64,000 nucleotides of DNA from Desulfopila inferna (lineage in GTDB: Bacteria > Desulfobacterota > Desulfobulbia > Desulfobulbales > Desulfocapsaceae), in NCBI RefSeq assembly GCF_016919005.1, contig NZ_JAFFQE010000002.1, forward strand, positions 124,001-188,000, given 5' to 3'. Shown here in pieces: positions 10,801-21,064 of the stretch. A program made the position numbers and the translations under genes. The first letter of the stretch is position 1. Every line of letters starts with the position of its first letter. The notes below the pieces were generated by a model that was given only the letters and a program-made list of their open reading frames with translations, was not told where the DNA came from and ran no database searches.

Positions 10801-12531
10801 CTATTCTTCCTCAGGCTGGTTTCCCTCAGCTGCCGCCTTGAGCAGATCACCAAAGGTGGATGGTGATTTTGCAGCTGCATTTTCCTCACTCTTCTTCAGT
10901 TTTTCGATGGCCTGCTCTTCGCCTTCATCCTCAAGGGTCTTGATGGAAAGACCTATTTTCCTGTCTTTGGCGGAAACATTGATAACGATTGCCTTCAGTG
11001 TATCGCCGACCTGATACATTCCGACCGGAGTTTTGACCTTATCTTTGCTGATTTCCGATACATGAACAAGACCTTCGATGCCTTCTTCGAGCTTCACAAA
11101 GACGCCGAAATCGGTGACATTGGTGATCTCACCCTCAACGACTGTCCCAGAGGGATAGTTGTTGTAGGCCTCCTGCCATGGATCCGGAACTAGTTGCTTG
11201 ACGCCGAGGGAGAATCTCTCGTTCTCTTTGTCGATTTTCAACACGACAGCCTGAATGGTCTCGCCCTTGGTGTACTTTTCGGAGGGATGCTTAATACGTT
11301 CGGTCCAGGACAGATCGGACACATGAATCAAACCATCAATACCTTCCTCGATACCAATAAAGATACCGAAATCAGTAATATTCTTGATTTTTCCTTCAAT
11401 AATGGAGCCGACGGGATAATTCTCGGTAACCAGATCCCAGGGGTTCTGCTGGAGCTGCTTCATACCAAGAGAGATGCGTTTGGTTTCCGGCTCAATATTC
11501 AGAACCATAACCTCAAGCTCGTCACCAACGGAAACCATCTTGGATGGATGACGCGGCTTCTTTGACCAGGTCATTTCCGAGACATGAATAAGTCCTTCAA
11601 CGCCCTCTTCGAGCTCAACAAAGACGCCGTAATCGGTTATTGAAACAACCTTTCCAATGGTTTTCTCGCCCACCGGATATCTATCTGTAACCGTGGCCCA
11701 GGGATCTTCACGAAGCTGCTTGACACCCAGCGATACTCTGTCGTTCTCACGATCATACTTCAGTACCTTGACTTCGAGTTCCTGGCCGACCTTGTAGAGC
11801 TTGGCTGGATGCGAGACCCTGCCCCAGGAGAGATCGGTAATATGACAAAGGCCGTCCATGCCGCCCATGTCAATAAACAATCCGTAATCGGTAATATTGG
11901 TGATGGCGCCTTTGATGATCTGGCCCTCTTCAAGCTTCGAACGCATTTGTTCGCGCAGCTCATTTCTCGCTTCTTCCAGAATGGCTCTGCGGGAAATTAC
12001 CACGTTGTTGCGCTTGCGATTAAACTTGAGGATCTTGAAATCAAAGGTATCGCCTATCAATGCATCCAGGTCCTTGACCGGACGCAGGTCGATCTGAGAA
12101 TAAGGCAGGAATGCCGGAACACCAATATCGACAGACATTCCGCCCTTGACTCGACTTTCAATTCTGCCTTCGATGGTGCCGTCATCTTCCTGGATTTTAG
12201 CAATTTCTTCCCAGACCTTTATGGCTATCGCCTTTTCCCGGGATAAAAGAAGTCCACCTTCTTCTTTGCGTCGCTCAACAAAGACTTCAAAGGTGTCGCC
12301 AATACCAATGGCTGCATCTTCTTCCAGACGGAATTCCGATTTAGCGATATAGCTCTCAGCCTTATCACCGACATCAACAAGAAAGTAATCCTCAACGGAT
12401 CCGATTATGGTGCCTGTGGCGACATCGCCGACGGCAACTACTTTATTGTTTTCTTCCATTTCGAAGAGTTCTGCAAAACTTAACTCTTCTCCGCCTGATT
12501 CCTGGGATAATTGGTTTAATTCTTCTGTCAT
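10801..12531 (-). CDS. rpsA: 30S ribosomal protein S1
   Basis: S1 recruits mRNA to the small ribosomal subunit. The 576-residue protein carries six S1 (OB-fold) repeats. Repeats 3-6 are the clearest, each with the pattern GxVxxITDYGxFVxLEEGVEGLIHVSEMTW followed by VGDELEVMVL. The C-terminus is an acidic/Ala tail (ending GNQPEEE). I chose the ATG at 12531 (MTEELNQL). An upstream TTG at 12561 would add ten residues with no family support. It is followed by a strong terminator, so it is probably monocistronic. Confidence 0.97.
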   Translation of the reverse strand: MTEELNQLSQESGGEELSFAELFEMEENNKVVAVGDVATGTIIGSVEDYFLVDVGDKAESYIAKSEFRLEEDAAIGIGDTFEVFVERRKEEGGLLLSREKAIAIKVWEEIAKIQEDDGTIEGRIESRVKGGMSVDIGVPAFLPYSQIDLRPVKDLDALIGDTFDFKILKFNRKRNNVVISRRAILEEARNELREQMRSKLEEGQIIKGAITNITDYGLFIDMGGMDGLCHITDLSWGRVSHPAKLYKVGQELEVKVLKYDRENDRVSLGVKQLREDPWATVTDRYPVGEKTIGKVVSITDYGVFVELEEGVEGLIHVSEMTWSKKPRHPSKMVSVGDELEVMVLNIEPETKRISLGMKQLQQNPWDLVTENYPVGSIIEGKIKNITDFGIFIGIEEGIDGLIHVSDLSWTERIKHPSEKYTKGETIQAVVLKIDKENERFSLGVKQLVPDPWQEAYNNYPSGTVVEGEITNVTDFGVFVKLEEGIEGLVHVSEISKDKVKTPVGMYQVGDTLKAIVINVSAKDRKIGLSIKTLEDEGEEQAIEKLKKSEENAAAKSPSTFGDLLKAAAEGNQPEEE

Positions 12532-13115
12532 GGATTTCGCTCTTTTTGGACCAAAGCCCAAATAGGTTAAGGTTTGTCTTTTCCCGAGTTTTTCGGGTGG
12601 TTAATGAAATGAGACCGCTGTCAGTGCAATTTCATAAACTATAAGCTAGAAACATATAGCAAATTTTCAACGCATTTACAAGCTTTTCTTCACAGACCAG
12701 CAACCAACCTGGACTTTGAGGAAAAAAAAATGATGTGGAACTGCGGCAAATATGAGGATGCAGACATGCATCCATGCCTGGCTTCGCGGTTTGTTCTATT
12801 TAAATCCACTCGAAAAAGCCGATCTGCAGGTCAAGGATATTTGCGCTTCCGCCTGCACTTGTGCCACATCCTCGAAATCCTGCTATTTGCTTTCAACTCA
12901 AGTGTACATTGTATTACACAAGCATGTATTGGCAAGGCCTCGACCTTGTTTTATCTATGTTTTTTTTTGATTTCTACGATCAATCAAAGAAGAGGAAAAT
13001 CATCGAAGATGCCGGGATTCCAATCGACCATCCCGCAAAAGTCGGGGACAAGTCCTCGTGACCGCAAAAATTCTGATATTTTTCTACAGAAAATCAGATG
13101 GGCCTTCAGGCGTCC
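12532..13115. other. Intergenic region upstream of rpsA
   Basis: About 580 bp that should contain the rpsA promoter on the minus strand. A short hairpin CCCGA-GTTTT-TCGGG lies at 12583-12597, in the rpsA leader, and could be a regulatory structure. Short open frames on the plus strand (12730-13152, 12861-13061) have no recognisable domain or ribosome site and are not annotated. I see no tRNA or repeat. Confidence 0.5.
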
Positions 13116-14648
13116 TCAGGCGTTCCTTTTCGGCTGCCGCTTGCCATGGTAGCTCCGGCCTTTTGACTTTGCCTTGTAATTTTTACTGCCGCTGTTGGGC
13201 GCCTTTGGCCCACTATAGGGCACACCTTTAGGCGGTTCTATCAACAGGTGCTCTTCGGGCGAAAAGCATTCCAGCTTTTTTCCCATGAATTCTTCGATAT
13301 CCGGCAGGATAAAGCTGCCCTCCTCGCAGGCAAAGCTGACGGAAACCCCGGCGGCGCCGGCTCGACCGGTTCGGCCTATTCTATGGACATAGTCCTCCGG
13401 CTCATATGGCAGGCTATAGTTGACGACATGAGTTATCCCCTCCACATGAAGCCCCCTGCCGGCCACATCGGTAGCCACCAGAACCTCTATACCACCGGCC
13501 CGGAAACGTTCGAGGCGGTCTGTCCTTTTTGTTTGAGGTACATCTCCAGTGAGCAAAGTGCAATTGATTTCATTGCGACGCAATCTCTCATAGAGCTTTC
13601 TCGCCTCCGCTTTCTGGTTGGCAAATACCACAATTCGCCCGCCTCCGTTCCCCTTGATGAGATTATAGAGAATTTTGTACTTTTCCGAAGCAGTCACCAG
13701 ATAAACCTTCTGGTCCACACTTTCAACGGCAACCTGCTCCGACTCTACCACAACATTGACCGGATCCTTGCACCACTGGGAAGCTAGTCTTTTAACTTCT
13801 TCGGTTATGGTTGCCGAAAACATCAGGGTCTGCCGCGTTCCTCTGTTCGGCAATTGGCCCATAATGCGGCGCACATCAGGAATGAACCCCATATCCAGCA
13901 TCCGGTCGGCCTCATCAATCACCACTATTTCGCAGCTTTGCAGATTCAATACCCCTTTTTGACAGAAATCCAGCAACCTGCCCGGGGTGGCGACCACAAT
14001 ATCACAGCGTTTTTCGCAGAATTCCATCTGCTTGCGATACTCCGTGCCGCCGTAGACGGCTGCCACCCGCAGATGTGTATAGCGGCTGAGCTCTTTGGCC
14101 TCTGCGGCTATTTGAATAACGAGTTCGCGGGTCGGAGCCAGGATGAGTGTCCTCACCCTGTCGGATTTCTTCTCCTTATTCTCTCCCAGAAGCCGCGTCA
14201 GTATGGCCATGAGAAACACCGCCGTCTTGCCCGTGCCGGTATTGGCATTGGCTACAAGATCTTTGCCCTCAAGCAGATGAGGTAAAGACTCAGCCTGTAC
14301 CGGGGTGCAGTACTGAAAACCCAGATCAGCGATAGCCCGCATCACCTGCTGGGGAAGTCCGATATCATGAAACCGGACCTTACCGGGAAGAGGATCGACT
14401 TGAAAGCTGCTCAGCTGCCATTTCTTTTTCTTTTCCGGCCTGGCTTTTTGCGGGGCCTCTCTGTCGACCTGCTGTTGTTGAGGAGGGGAATTTTCATTTT
14501 TCTTTTCAGCCTGCTCGGGCGGGAGCGGGTTTTCTCCAGCAGTACCGTTGCGGAACTTTCCAGGTAGAAAGCTAAGTGATTTGCGCTTCCCCTGCATAAC
14601 GGCATTTTTGATCTTCAAACGGGTGGTGGTAATTAGATTTATTATCAT
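13116..14648 (-). CDS. DEAD-box RNA helicase (RhlB/RhlE type)
   Basis: A 510-residue ATP-dependent RNA helicase. A low-complexity basic/Gln-rich N-terminus (~1-88) precedes the Q motif (RFHDIGLPQQVMRAIADLGF...TPVQ). The helicase motifs follow: ANTGTGKT (I), PTRELVIQ (Ia), VIDEADRMLD (II), MFSATI (III), VATDVAGRGLHV (V) and HRIGRTGRAG (VI). The C-terminus is a short basic tail. Spacing fits RhlB/RhlE-like helicases, but not well enough to name one. The true start is uncertain: neither the first ATG (14648) nor the Met at 14597 has a good ribosome site. Confidence 0.93.
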   Translation of the reverse strand: MIINLITTTRLKIKNAVMQGKRKSLSFLPGKFRNGTAGENPLPPEQAEKKNENSPPQQQQVDREAPQKARPEKKKKWQLSSFQVDPLPGKVRFHDIGLPQQVMRAIADLGFQYCTPVQAESLPHLLEGKDLVANANTGTGKTAVFLMAILTRLLGENKEKKSDRVRTLILAPTRELVIQIAAEAKELSRYTHLRVAAVYGGTEYRKQMEFCEKRCDIVVATPGRLLDFCQKGVLNLQSCEIVVIDEADRMLDMGFIPDVRRIMGQLPNRGTRQTLMFSATITEEVKRLASQWCKDPVNVVVESEQVAVESVDQKVYLVTASEKYKILYNLIKGNGGGRIVVFANQKAEARKLYERLRRNEINCTLLTGDVPQTKRTDRLERFRAGGIEVLVATDVAGRGLHVEGITHVVNYSLPYEPEDYVHRIGRTGRAGAAGVSVSFACEEGSFILPDIEEFMGKKLECFSPEEHLLIEPPKGVPYSGPKAPNSGSKNYKAKSKGRSYHGKRQPKRNA

Positions 14649-14829
14649 GAGATTTACGTTGGTGTATAAGAGAGTGACAGCGCATCTTACAAATTCTATG
14701 ACGACTTGAAGACCGGACTATCATTCTACGGATAAGGAAAGCTCGACAGGTACAGCGGGATAATCAGGATATGCCTGGAAAAATTTCCATGAACCCGGAA
14801 ACAGTTCTCCGGGAGTTGCTCACTTCTAG

Positions 14830-15600
14830 TTATTTGCCCTGCATACGAAGTTCCTCCGTGATCGGGCCGAAAAGCTCCTCATACTCCGGGATGGCCTTTC
14901 GTATAATGACATTAAAATACGGTATTTCGTTCTCATTTACAACCAGGTTCGCTGAATACGCCAGTGCCTGAAGATTATAAAGAGTTTTAAACTCTCTACC
15001 CACAAGGGTATAAAAGATAAAGCGCCGTCTCGCCATGGACATATCACACATGTATTTATGGAAAGCCGAGGATTCCAGTCCGTTTCCTTCATAACGGGAA
15101 TGCAGGACAACAGCGGAATACTCGACAAACTGCATTTTCTCCATGGCATCCTGGACATTTTTTACAATTTCGGTTTTATACCCGATTCCCTCTATGCTTT
15201 CGATTATTGTGTCCCTGCTTTCGCAATCTTCCATGAGAATCATGGCAAGGGGTACATCTTCTATAACCTGTTCTTCATCAAACACGCCCTCTTCAAGCCA
15301 GGATATGTCAGGCGGAGCAGGCGGCCTGATGAATGCATTACCAGCAGCTCCCGGTTTACCGGATGCGTCGGTATTTGCCTTCGCTGCCGGCCGCTTCGCT
15401 GTCGGCGTTTGTGCCGCAGGTGTCTGTGCTGCTGATGCTTTTGGAGCGGGCGACAACATGGAACGATCAAGCTCGATGACCTCAGAACATCCCGGACATT
15501 TTATGCGGATGGTCTTCTCTGGGCTCAGCTTATGTATGCTCTCAAGCATTTTTGTGCTCAATTTCAGTTGTTTTCCACAGGAGCGGCAGATTGTATTCAT
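14830..15600 (-). CDS. Zinc-ribbon protein with a degenerate receiver-like domain
   Basis: A 256-residue protein with a GAGGAAGAG ribosome site before the ATG. The N-terminus has a zinc ribbon (CRSCGKQL ... CPGCSEVI, residues ~5-40). An Ala/Pro/Thr-rich linker (~52-95) follows. Residues ~115-240 look like a receiver-type alpha/beta domain (AMILMEDCESRDTIIESIEGIGYKTEIVKNVQDAMEKM), with an acidic pair at the start but no clear phospho-acceptor/Lys arrangement. It follows pilT on the same strand, separated by a tandem repeat. A regulatory or scaffold role linked to type IV pili is a guess from position only. Confidence 0.7.
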   Translation of the reverse strand: MNTICRSCGKQLKLSTKMLESIHKLSPEKTIRIKCPGCSEVIELDRSMLSPAPKASAAQTPAAQTPTAKRPAAKANTDASGKPGAAGNAFIRPPAPPDISWLEEGVFDEEQVIEDVPLAMILMEDCESRDTIIESIEGIGYKTEIVKNVQDAMEKMQFVEYSAVVLHSRYEGNGLESSAFHKYMCDMSMARRRFIFYTLVGREFKTLYNLQALAYSANLVVNENEIPYFNVIIRKAIPEYEELFGPITEELRMQGK

Positions 15601-15750
15601 CTCTTCCTCATTTTTTCGAGTGTATAGCAGGCTATTCTGGAAAAGCAGCCAAGCCAGCTAATTCAGCCGAGCTTGATATTCCTCGGAGGTATACTAGGGC
15701 TATTTTCCTTTAATCTACTAATCTTTTTATAACAGAATCTTGGAAGCAAA

Positions 15751-15998
15751 GAGTACTATCCGGCTGAGCTGGACTCTTTACAGTACCCCCTTGAGGGGTA
15801 TAAGTACCCTGGCTGTAGAGCTCTCATTCACGATTTTAAATACATTTCTCGTTTTCTTGTTAAATGGCAGCTTTTAAGGAGTAAGGCACTAGCCCGGCTG
15901 AGCTGGATAAGTGCCTTGTCTGTAGAGCTCTCATTCACGATTTTAAATACATTTCTCGTTTTCTTGTTAAATGGCAGCTTTTAAGGAGTAAGGCACTA
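15751..15998. repeat. Family A dispersed repeat, tandem pair
   Basis: Two units lie head to tail with a 107-bp period. The 79-bp segments 15813-15891 and 15920-15998 are identical. On the minus strand each unit starts TAGTGCCTTACTCC and ends near GGCACTTATCCAGC or the variant GGTACTTATACCCC. It is followed by a palindromic CCAGCTCAGC(C/T)GG core. The left unit also carries the module TACCCCTCAAGGGGGTA. The TAG at 15998-15996 is the stop codon of pilT. Related copies lie at 17275-17600, 20801-20902, 62009-62184 and 63562-63804. Confidence 0.9.
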
Positions 15999-17168
15999 AT
16001 AACCGGTATTCGTAGTTTCCTCTTCCTCCATGGCTAGTCCTGTGAGCGAAGTGGTTGCCTCGCCGCGCTCTGCTTTCACCTGATCAATACCGCGATGCAT
16101 CTCATTCCTGTGCGAACAATAGGTCATGGCCGTCTGTTCACTGACAATGCCATGACTGTACAGCTCAAGAATATGCTGGTCAAAAGTGCGCATGTCAAGG
16201 GCTGAGCCGTTTTTGATGACATTGTAGAAGGTCTTGTCCTCGGACTCTCCATTGAGAATAAGATCCTTCACCCTCAGGCTGGTACGCAATACTTCCATGG
16301 CCGCCACACGTTCTCCGCCGATACGGGGAAGCAGCCTCTGACTGACGATCCACCTGATTGTATCAATCAGCCTGTTCCTGATCTGCGGCTGCTCATCCTT
16401 TTCGAACATACCGAGAATACGGTTTATGGTCTGTCCCGCATCGATGGTATGCAGAGTGGACAGAACGAGATGCCCGGTTTCTGCGGCCGTCAACCCTATT
16501 TCCATGGTTTCCCTGTCTCGCATCTCACCAACCAGTATTACCTTGGGAGCCTGTCGCAGAGAAGCTCTCATGCCGGTGGCAAAAGAGTTGAAATCATTGC
16601 CGAGCTCGCGTTGATTGAATGTGGCCCTTTTGTGCGGATGTATATACTCGATTGGGTCTTCCAGCGTAACAATATGAACAGGACGTTCTTCATTTATTCG
16701 ATTAAGCAGGGCGGCCAGCGATGTCGTCTTACCGGTACCGGTGGCGCCTGTGAACAGAATCAGACCATTCAATTCACCGGCCATTTTAGAGAAAGATTTG
16801 GGAAACTGCATGTTTTCAATGGTCGGCACATCCGTTTCCAGTTTTCTCAAAACCGTGGAAAAGTATCCTTTCTGGGTAAAAATATTTACCCTGAAACGAG
16901 CCATGCTTCCCAGAGAATAGGAGAGATCGCAGGAACCATTTTCCACTAGATCCTTGAGTAGCCGCTTATTGTTGCCGATCAGATTCATGGCAAATGTCTC
17001 GGCCTGAAACGGGGAAATTTTTTTCACCGGCGGGGCTACCTGAACCGGCATCAGCTTGCCGTCGGCTTCCACCTGCAGGGTTTTTCCCACCGTGATATTT
17101 AAGTCGGAAACGTTCTTGTGCGCCTCCAACATGGTGGTAATCCAATAATCAATTTCCGGCTTTTTCAT
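15996..17168 (-). CDS. pilT: Type IV pilus retraction ATPase (PilT family)
   Basis: A 390-residue secretion-type ATPase that powers pilus retraction. An N-terminal PAS-like domain (~1-110) is followed by the core: Walker A GATGTGKTTS, the Asp box (VTLEDPIEYIH), Walker B VILVGEMRD and the His box STLHTIDAGQTINRI. The PilT-type signature AIRNLIRE is replaced by RNRLIDTIRW here, so a PilU-like role is possible. I chose the ATG at 17168, which has AGGAGG five bases upstream; a longer frame to 17243 has no support. The C-terminus ends in an acidic/Thr-rich tail, and the stop codon is the first three bases of a repeat. No other pil genes are in the window. Confidence 0.92.
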   Translation of the reverse strand: MKKPEIDYWITTMLEAHKNVSDLNITVGKTLQVEADGKLMPVQVAPPVKKISPFQAETFAMNLIGNNKRLLKDLVENGSCDLSYSLGSMARFRVNIFTQKGYFSTVLRKLETDVPTIENMQFPKSFSKMAGELNGLILFTGATGTGKTTSLAALLNRINEERPVHIVTLEDPIEYIHPHKRATFNQRELGNDFNSFATGMRASLRQAPKVILVGEMRDRETMEIGLTAAETGHLVLSTLHTIDAGQTINRILGMFEKDEQPQIRNRLIDTIRWIVSQRLLPRIGGERVAAMEVLRTSLRVKDLILNGESEDKTFYNVIKNGSALDMRTFDQHILELYSHGIVSEQTAMTYCSHRNEMHRGIDQVKAERGEATTSLTGLAMEEEETTNTGY

Positions 17169-17274
17169 ATCTTCCTCCTGAAAAAAAAGTGCATTCCCCC
17201 TTTCTTTCATAGTATATTGTTGCAAAAGTAACAAGATTTTCAATGCATCATATCATTATACCGCTCCTTCTTTT

Positions 17275-17600
17275 TAGTGCTTTACTCCCCAAAAACCACC
17301 ACTAAAAGCAGGAAATGAAATAAACATTTAAAAATCCATGAATCAGTCTCTACAGCCAAAGCACTTATCCAGCTCTGCTGGATGTTGCCTTACTCTTGAG
17401 AGTCTGTCATAAAAAAACAAGAGAACAGAAAGTTAAAGACCAACAGCTTATCTCTACTGCCAAGCACTTATACCACTCAAGGGTACTGTAAAGAGTCCAG
17501 CTTTGCTGGATTGTGCTTCACCCTTAGAGTCTGTCATATACAAGAAAATGGAAAGCTAATAAAAGCCAATAGCTCATATATTCCACCAGGGCTTATCCGC
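17275..17600. repeat. Family A dispersed repeat, three degenerate tandem units
   Basis: The first unit (17275-17382) begins TAGTGCTTTACTCCCC and ends GCCAAAGCACTTATCC-AGCTCTGCTGGA. The second (to ~17510) and third (to ~17600) are diverged, but keep the GAGAGTCTGTCAT, AAGCACTTAT and CCAGCTTTGCTGG blocks. They fill the space between the divergent pilT and ilvD genes, so both promoters must lie within or beside the repeat. Confidence 0.82.
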
Positions 17601-17644
17601 AAGGCTTAGCACAAGGCTCAATATATAACTTAAGAGGATGATTA

Positions 17645-19477
17645 ATGGCAATAAAATTACGAAGTGCAACCACAACCCAGGGCAGAAGAATGGCAGGCGC
17701 GAGAAGTCTCTGGCGGGCCAACGGCATGACCGAGGAGCAGATGGACAAGCCGATAATCGGTATAGTCAATTCATTCACTCAGTTTGTTCCGGGACATGTT
17801 CATCTGCACGAGATCGGCCAGCACCTCAAAAAACTCATAGCCCTGCAGGGATATTTCGCCGCGGAATTCAATACTATCGCCATTGATGACGGCATTGCCA
17901 TGGGCCATGAAGGAATGCTCTATTCTCTGCCGTCGCGGGAACTCATTGCCGACAGTGTTGAATATATGTGCAATGCCCACACTGTAGACGCCATGATATG
18001 TATCAGCAACTGTGACAAAATCACCCCCGGCATGCTTCTGGCCGCCATGCGGCTCAACATTCCGACGATTTTCGTCTCCGGCGGGCCAATGGAGGCCGGC
18101 ATTGTCGGCAAAAAGAAATATGACCTGGTCGATGCCATGGTAATGGCCGGAGATGCGGACGTCAGTGACGAGGAGCTCGATGCCATAGAACACAGTGCCT
18201 GTCCGACCTGCGGATCCTGCTCCGGTATGTTTACCGCCAATTCGATGAACTGCCTCAATGAAGCACTGGGTCTGGCACTGCCGGGTAACGGCACCGTGGT
18301 GGCAACCCATGTCAATCGCACAAAATTGTTTGAGAAGGCAGCCGCGCAGATCGTGAAAATAACCCGGGCCTGGTATGAAGACGAAGACAGCTCGGTGCTG
18401 CCCCGCTCCATCGCCCGCCGCGAGGCATTTATGAATGCCATGGCACTCGATATTGCCATGGGTGGCTCCACCAACACCGTTCTCCATCTTCTGGCAATTG
18501 CCGGCGAGGCAGGAGTGGATTTCACCATGAAGGACATCGACCAGCTCTCCCGCAAGGTTCCCAACCTGTGCAAGGTTTCTCCCTCCTCCTCGTATCATAT
18601 TGAGGATGTCAACCGGGCTGGTGGCATCATGTCAATTTTAGGCGAGTTGGACAGGGGCGGACTGCTGGACACCTCGGTCTCACGCGTTGATGCCCCCAGC
18701 CTTGCAGAAACTCTGGCTGCCTGGGATATCGGAACGGACTCCGCCGGGGAAGAGGCCAAGTCTCTCTACCAGAGTGCCCCGGCCGCCTCCGGAAGAAACC
18801 TGGTCATGGGCTCCCAGCAAACCATGTACCGGGAGGCGGATCTTGACCGCTCCGCAGGCTGCATCCGCGATATCGATCATAGCTACAGCAAAGACGGCGG
18901 CCTGGCGATACTCTACGGCAACATCGCCGAAAACGGCTGTATCGTCAAAACCGCCGGCGTCGATCCTTCGATTTTGACATTCACCGGCACCGCACGGGTT
19001 TTCTCCTCTCAGGATGCCGCCTGTGACGCCATCCTGGATGGCGGAATCACCAGCGGCGACGTAGTCGTCATTCGCTACGAAGGTCCCAAAGGGGGACCCG
19101 GCATGCAGGAGATGCTTTACCCCACCTCCTATCTCAAATCGATCCATCTTGGCAAGGAATGCGCCCTGATCACGGACGGCAGGTTCTCCGGCGGCACCTC
19201 CGGCCTCTCCATAGGCCACGTTTCCCCTGAGGCTGCAGCCGGCGGAGCCATCGCTCTGGTGGAAAACGGCGATACTATCAAAATCGACATCCCCAACCGG
19301 AAGATAGATCTCGACGTCAGTCCAACGGAAATGAGCAGGCGGCGCGGCAGGGAAGAGGAGAAAGGCAAACTCGCTTTTACCCCTACCGATCGCAACCGCG
19401 TCGTTTCTCCGGCTCTACAGGCATATGCCCTGCTGGCATCATCCGCCGACAAAGGCGCAATCCGCAAGTTGCCTTAA
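17645..19477 (+). CDS. ilvD: Dihydroxy-acid dehydratase
   Basis: This enzyme catalyses the dehydration step of valine, leucine and isoleucine synthesis. The 610-residue IlvD/Edd-family protein has the cluster-binding cysteines visible in [11 protein letters not shown] and [20 protein letters not shown]. Later family blocks are [27 protein letters not shown] and [21 protein letters not shown]. The first two cysteine blocks carry the third ligand typical of the [2Fe-2S] or [4Fe-4S] forms; which one cannot be told by eye. GAGGATGATTA precedes the ATG. No other ilv gene is adjacent. Confidence 0.98.
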   Translation: MAIKLRSATTTQGRRMAGARSLWRANGMTEEQMDKPIIGIVNSFTQFVPGHVHLHEIGQHLKKLIALQGYFAAEFNTIAIDDGIAMGHEGMLYSLPSRELIADSVEYMCNAHTVDAMICISNCDKITPGMLLAAMRLNIPTIFVSGGPMEAGIVGKKKYDLVDAMVMAGDADVSDEELDAIEHSACPTCGSCSGMFTANSMNCLNEALGLALPGNGTVVATHVNRTKLFEKAAAQIVKITRAWYEDEDSSVLPRSIARREAFMNAMALDIAMGGSTNTVLHLLAIAGEAGVDFTMKDIDQLSRKVPNLCKVSPSSSYHIEDVNRAGGIMSILGELDRGGLLDTSVSRVDAPSLAETLAAWDIGTDSAGEEAKSLYQSAPAASGRNLVMGSQQTMYREADLDRSAGCIRDIDHSYSKDGGLAILYGNIAENGCIVKTAGVDPSILTFTGTARVFSSQDAACDAILDGGITSGDVVVIRYEGPKGGPGMQEMLYPTSYLKSIHLGKECALITDGRFSGGTSGLSIGHVSPEAAAGGAIALVENGDTIKIDIPNRKIDLDVSPTEMSRRRGREEEKGKLAFTPTDRNRVVSPALQAYALLASSADKGAIRKLP

Positions 19478-19532
19478 AGGGTATGGATAAGAGATCAATG
19501 TCAAAACCGTAGCAGAAACAATCCCGGTACCA

Positions 19533-20789
19533 ATGATGAAAAACGCTACCGACTCTTCCAGCGCCGTTTTGCCGAGGCTGCCCATCCACTATGGCTGGAT
19601 CATAATGGTTGCCGGAACGGTTTGCATCTTTGCCTGTCTCGGACTGGGCCGTTTTTCGCTGGGCATGCTGCTGCCTTCGATGGGAGAGGCCCTGGGACTG
19701 AGCTATTCGCAAATGGGCTTTATTTCCACCGCCAATTTTGTGGGTTATCTCGGCGCCGTTCTGATCAGCGGCAGGATTATGCAGCGTGTCGGCGCACGCA
19801 ATCTCATCGCCCTGGCGCTTCTGCTGGTGAGCCTCTCGATGATGGTTATCAGCAGATCTGACTCCATGACCGCCATTACCATCCTCTATATTCTCACGGG
19901 CATGGGCAGTGCCATGGCGAATATTCCCATCATGGCCCTGCTCTCCATCTGGTTCGCCCAGCATAAACGCGGCAAGGCCGCAGGGTTTGTTGTGATAGGC
20001 AACGGTTTCGCCATTATCTTATGTGGCAGCCTTATACCATACATCAACACCCTTCATAGTGATGGCTGGAGGACCAACTGGCTCGTGTTGGGAGGTATTG
20101 TTCTTTGTTGTGCGGTACTCTGTTATGTTGTGCTGCGCAACAATCCGGCGAAAGAGGGATTGCTGCCCGTAGGCGCTGAATCTGCGGAGCAGCAGAGCCG
20201 GTTCAGGGTGCAGTCCAGCGACGACATCGCCTTGAATTCGAAGATCGTTCTGCACTGCGCCGCTATCTATTTTCTCTTTGGCTTTACCTATGTCATTTAT
20301 GTGACTTTCGTGGTCACCTCTATGATTGTAGATAGAGGCTATGCCGAATCCGCTGCAGGTATTTTCTGGTCCTGCATTGGCCTGCTGAGCCTGCTCTCCG
20401 GTCCGATCCCCGGTGCCTTTTCCGATAAATTCGGCCGCAAGACCGCATTGATTGCGGCTTTCTCAATACAGGCCATCGCCTATCTATTGGTGGCTTTGCC
20501 GCTGCCAAACATCTTTCTTTTCGTCTCCATTGGCTGCTACGGCATTGTAGCCTGGAGCGTGCCCTCCATCATTTCGGCCCTGGTCGCCGATTATGCCGGA
20601 CAGCAGCGAGTAGCCGCCGTTTTTGGTTTTGTCACCTTCATTTTCGGCATCGGCCAGATAAGCGGGCCATATCTGGCTGGTCTGCTTGCGGAAAAAACCG
20701 GGAGCTTTGCCGGCAGCTTTTTCCTGGCCTTCTGCCTGGCGGTGGTTGCCATCATCTTTTCCCTTTTGCTTCCCGCAAAGAAATCGTGA
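19533..20789 (+). CDS. MFS transporter (YbfB/YjiJ-like)
   Basis: A 418-residue inner-membrane protein with about 12 hydrophobic segments. The first (HYGWIIMVAGTVCIFACLGLGRF) and the GRFSLGMLLPSMGEALGLSYSQMGFI loop recall YbfB/YjiJ-type major facilitator proteins. The inter-helix 2-3 motif is reduced (GRIMQRVGAR), and the second half contains SDKFGRKTAL, a clear MFS loop motif. The substrate is unknown. It follows ilvD by 55 bp on the same strand, so it may be co-transcribed. The start Met pair has only a weak ribosome site. Confidence 0.88.
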   Translation: MMKNATDSSSAVLPRLPIHYGWIIMVAGTVCIFACLGLGRFSLGMLLPSMGEALGLSYSQMGFISTANFVGYLGAVLISGRIMQRVGARNLIALALLLVSLSMMVISRSDSMTAITILYILTGMGSAMANIPIMALLSIWFAQHKRGKAAGFVVIGNGFAIILCGSLIPYINTLHSDGWRTNWLVLGGIVLCCAVLCYVVLRNNPAKEGLLPVGAESAEQQSRFRVQSSDDIALNSKIVLHCAAIYFLFGFTYVIYVTFVVTSMIVDRGYAESAAGIFWSCIGLLSLLSGPIPGAFSDKFGRKTALIAAFSIQAIAYLLVALPLPNIFLFVSIGCYGIVAWSVPSIISALVADYAGQQRVAAVFGFVTFIFGIGQISGPYLAGLLAEKTGSFAGSFFLAFCLAVVAIIFSLLLPAKKS

Positions 20790-20800
20790 TCTGTACCTTA

Positions 20801-20902
20801 GAATGCTTTCATTTATTAAGTTAATTGGCTCTCCAATTCACAAAATAAATGCGTTTTTCGTTTTCTTGTATTTTTCGGTAGTTTTTAAGGGGTAAGCATT
20901 AA
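20801..20902. repeat. Family A dispersed repeat, diverged single copy
   Basis: On the minus strand it runs from TAATGCTTACCCC through AAGAAAACGAAAAACGCATT and GTGAATTGG to GAATGCTTTC-type ends. It matches the internal blocks of the other copies but has changed ends (AATGC in place of AGTGC). It lies just after the MFS gene. Confidence 0.65.
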
Positions 20903-21064
20903 AGGTTGAAAGACAGCGATAATTTCGTTATGTAAAGCTAATGGCTTTCGTTTTTATCATCAAATCGATACTATCGAACACATGTAATTGAAATTAGGAT
21001 CAATATAATGAAACTTCGGCATTGGATCCTCTAGTTCCTTTGCGTCAGAATACAGCGGATTGTC

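Noticed and set aside
12730-13152. Plus-strand open frame upstream of rpsA
   Set aside because: It has no domain and no ribosome site, and it runs over the 3' end of the helicase gene.
15751-15998. CRISPR array
   Set aside because: The units are long near-identical tandem copies without spacer-like variable segments or cas genes.
17920-18598. Long minus-strand frames inside ilvD
   Set aside because: They are shadows of the well-supported ilvD gene.
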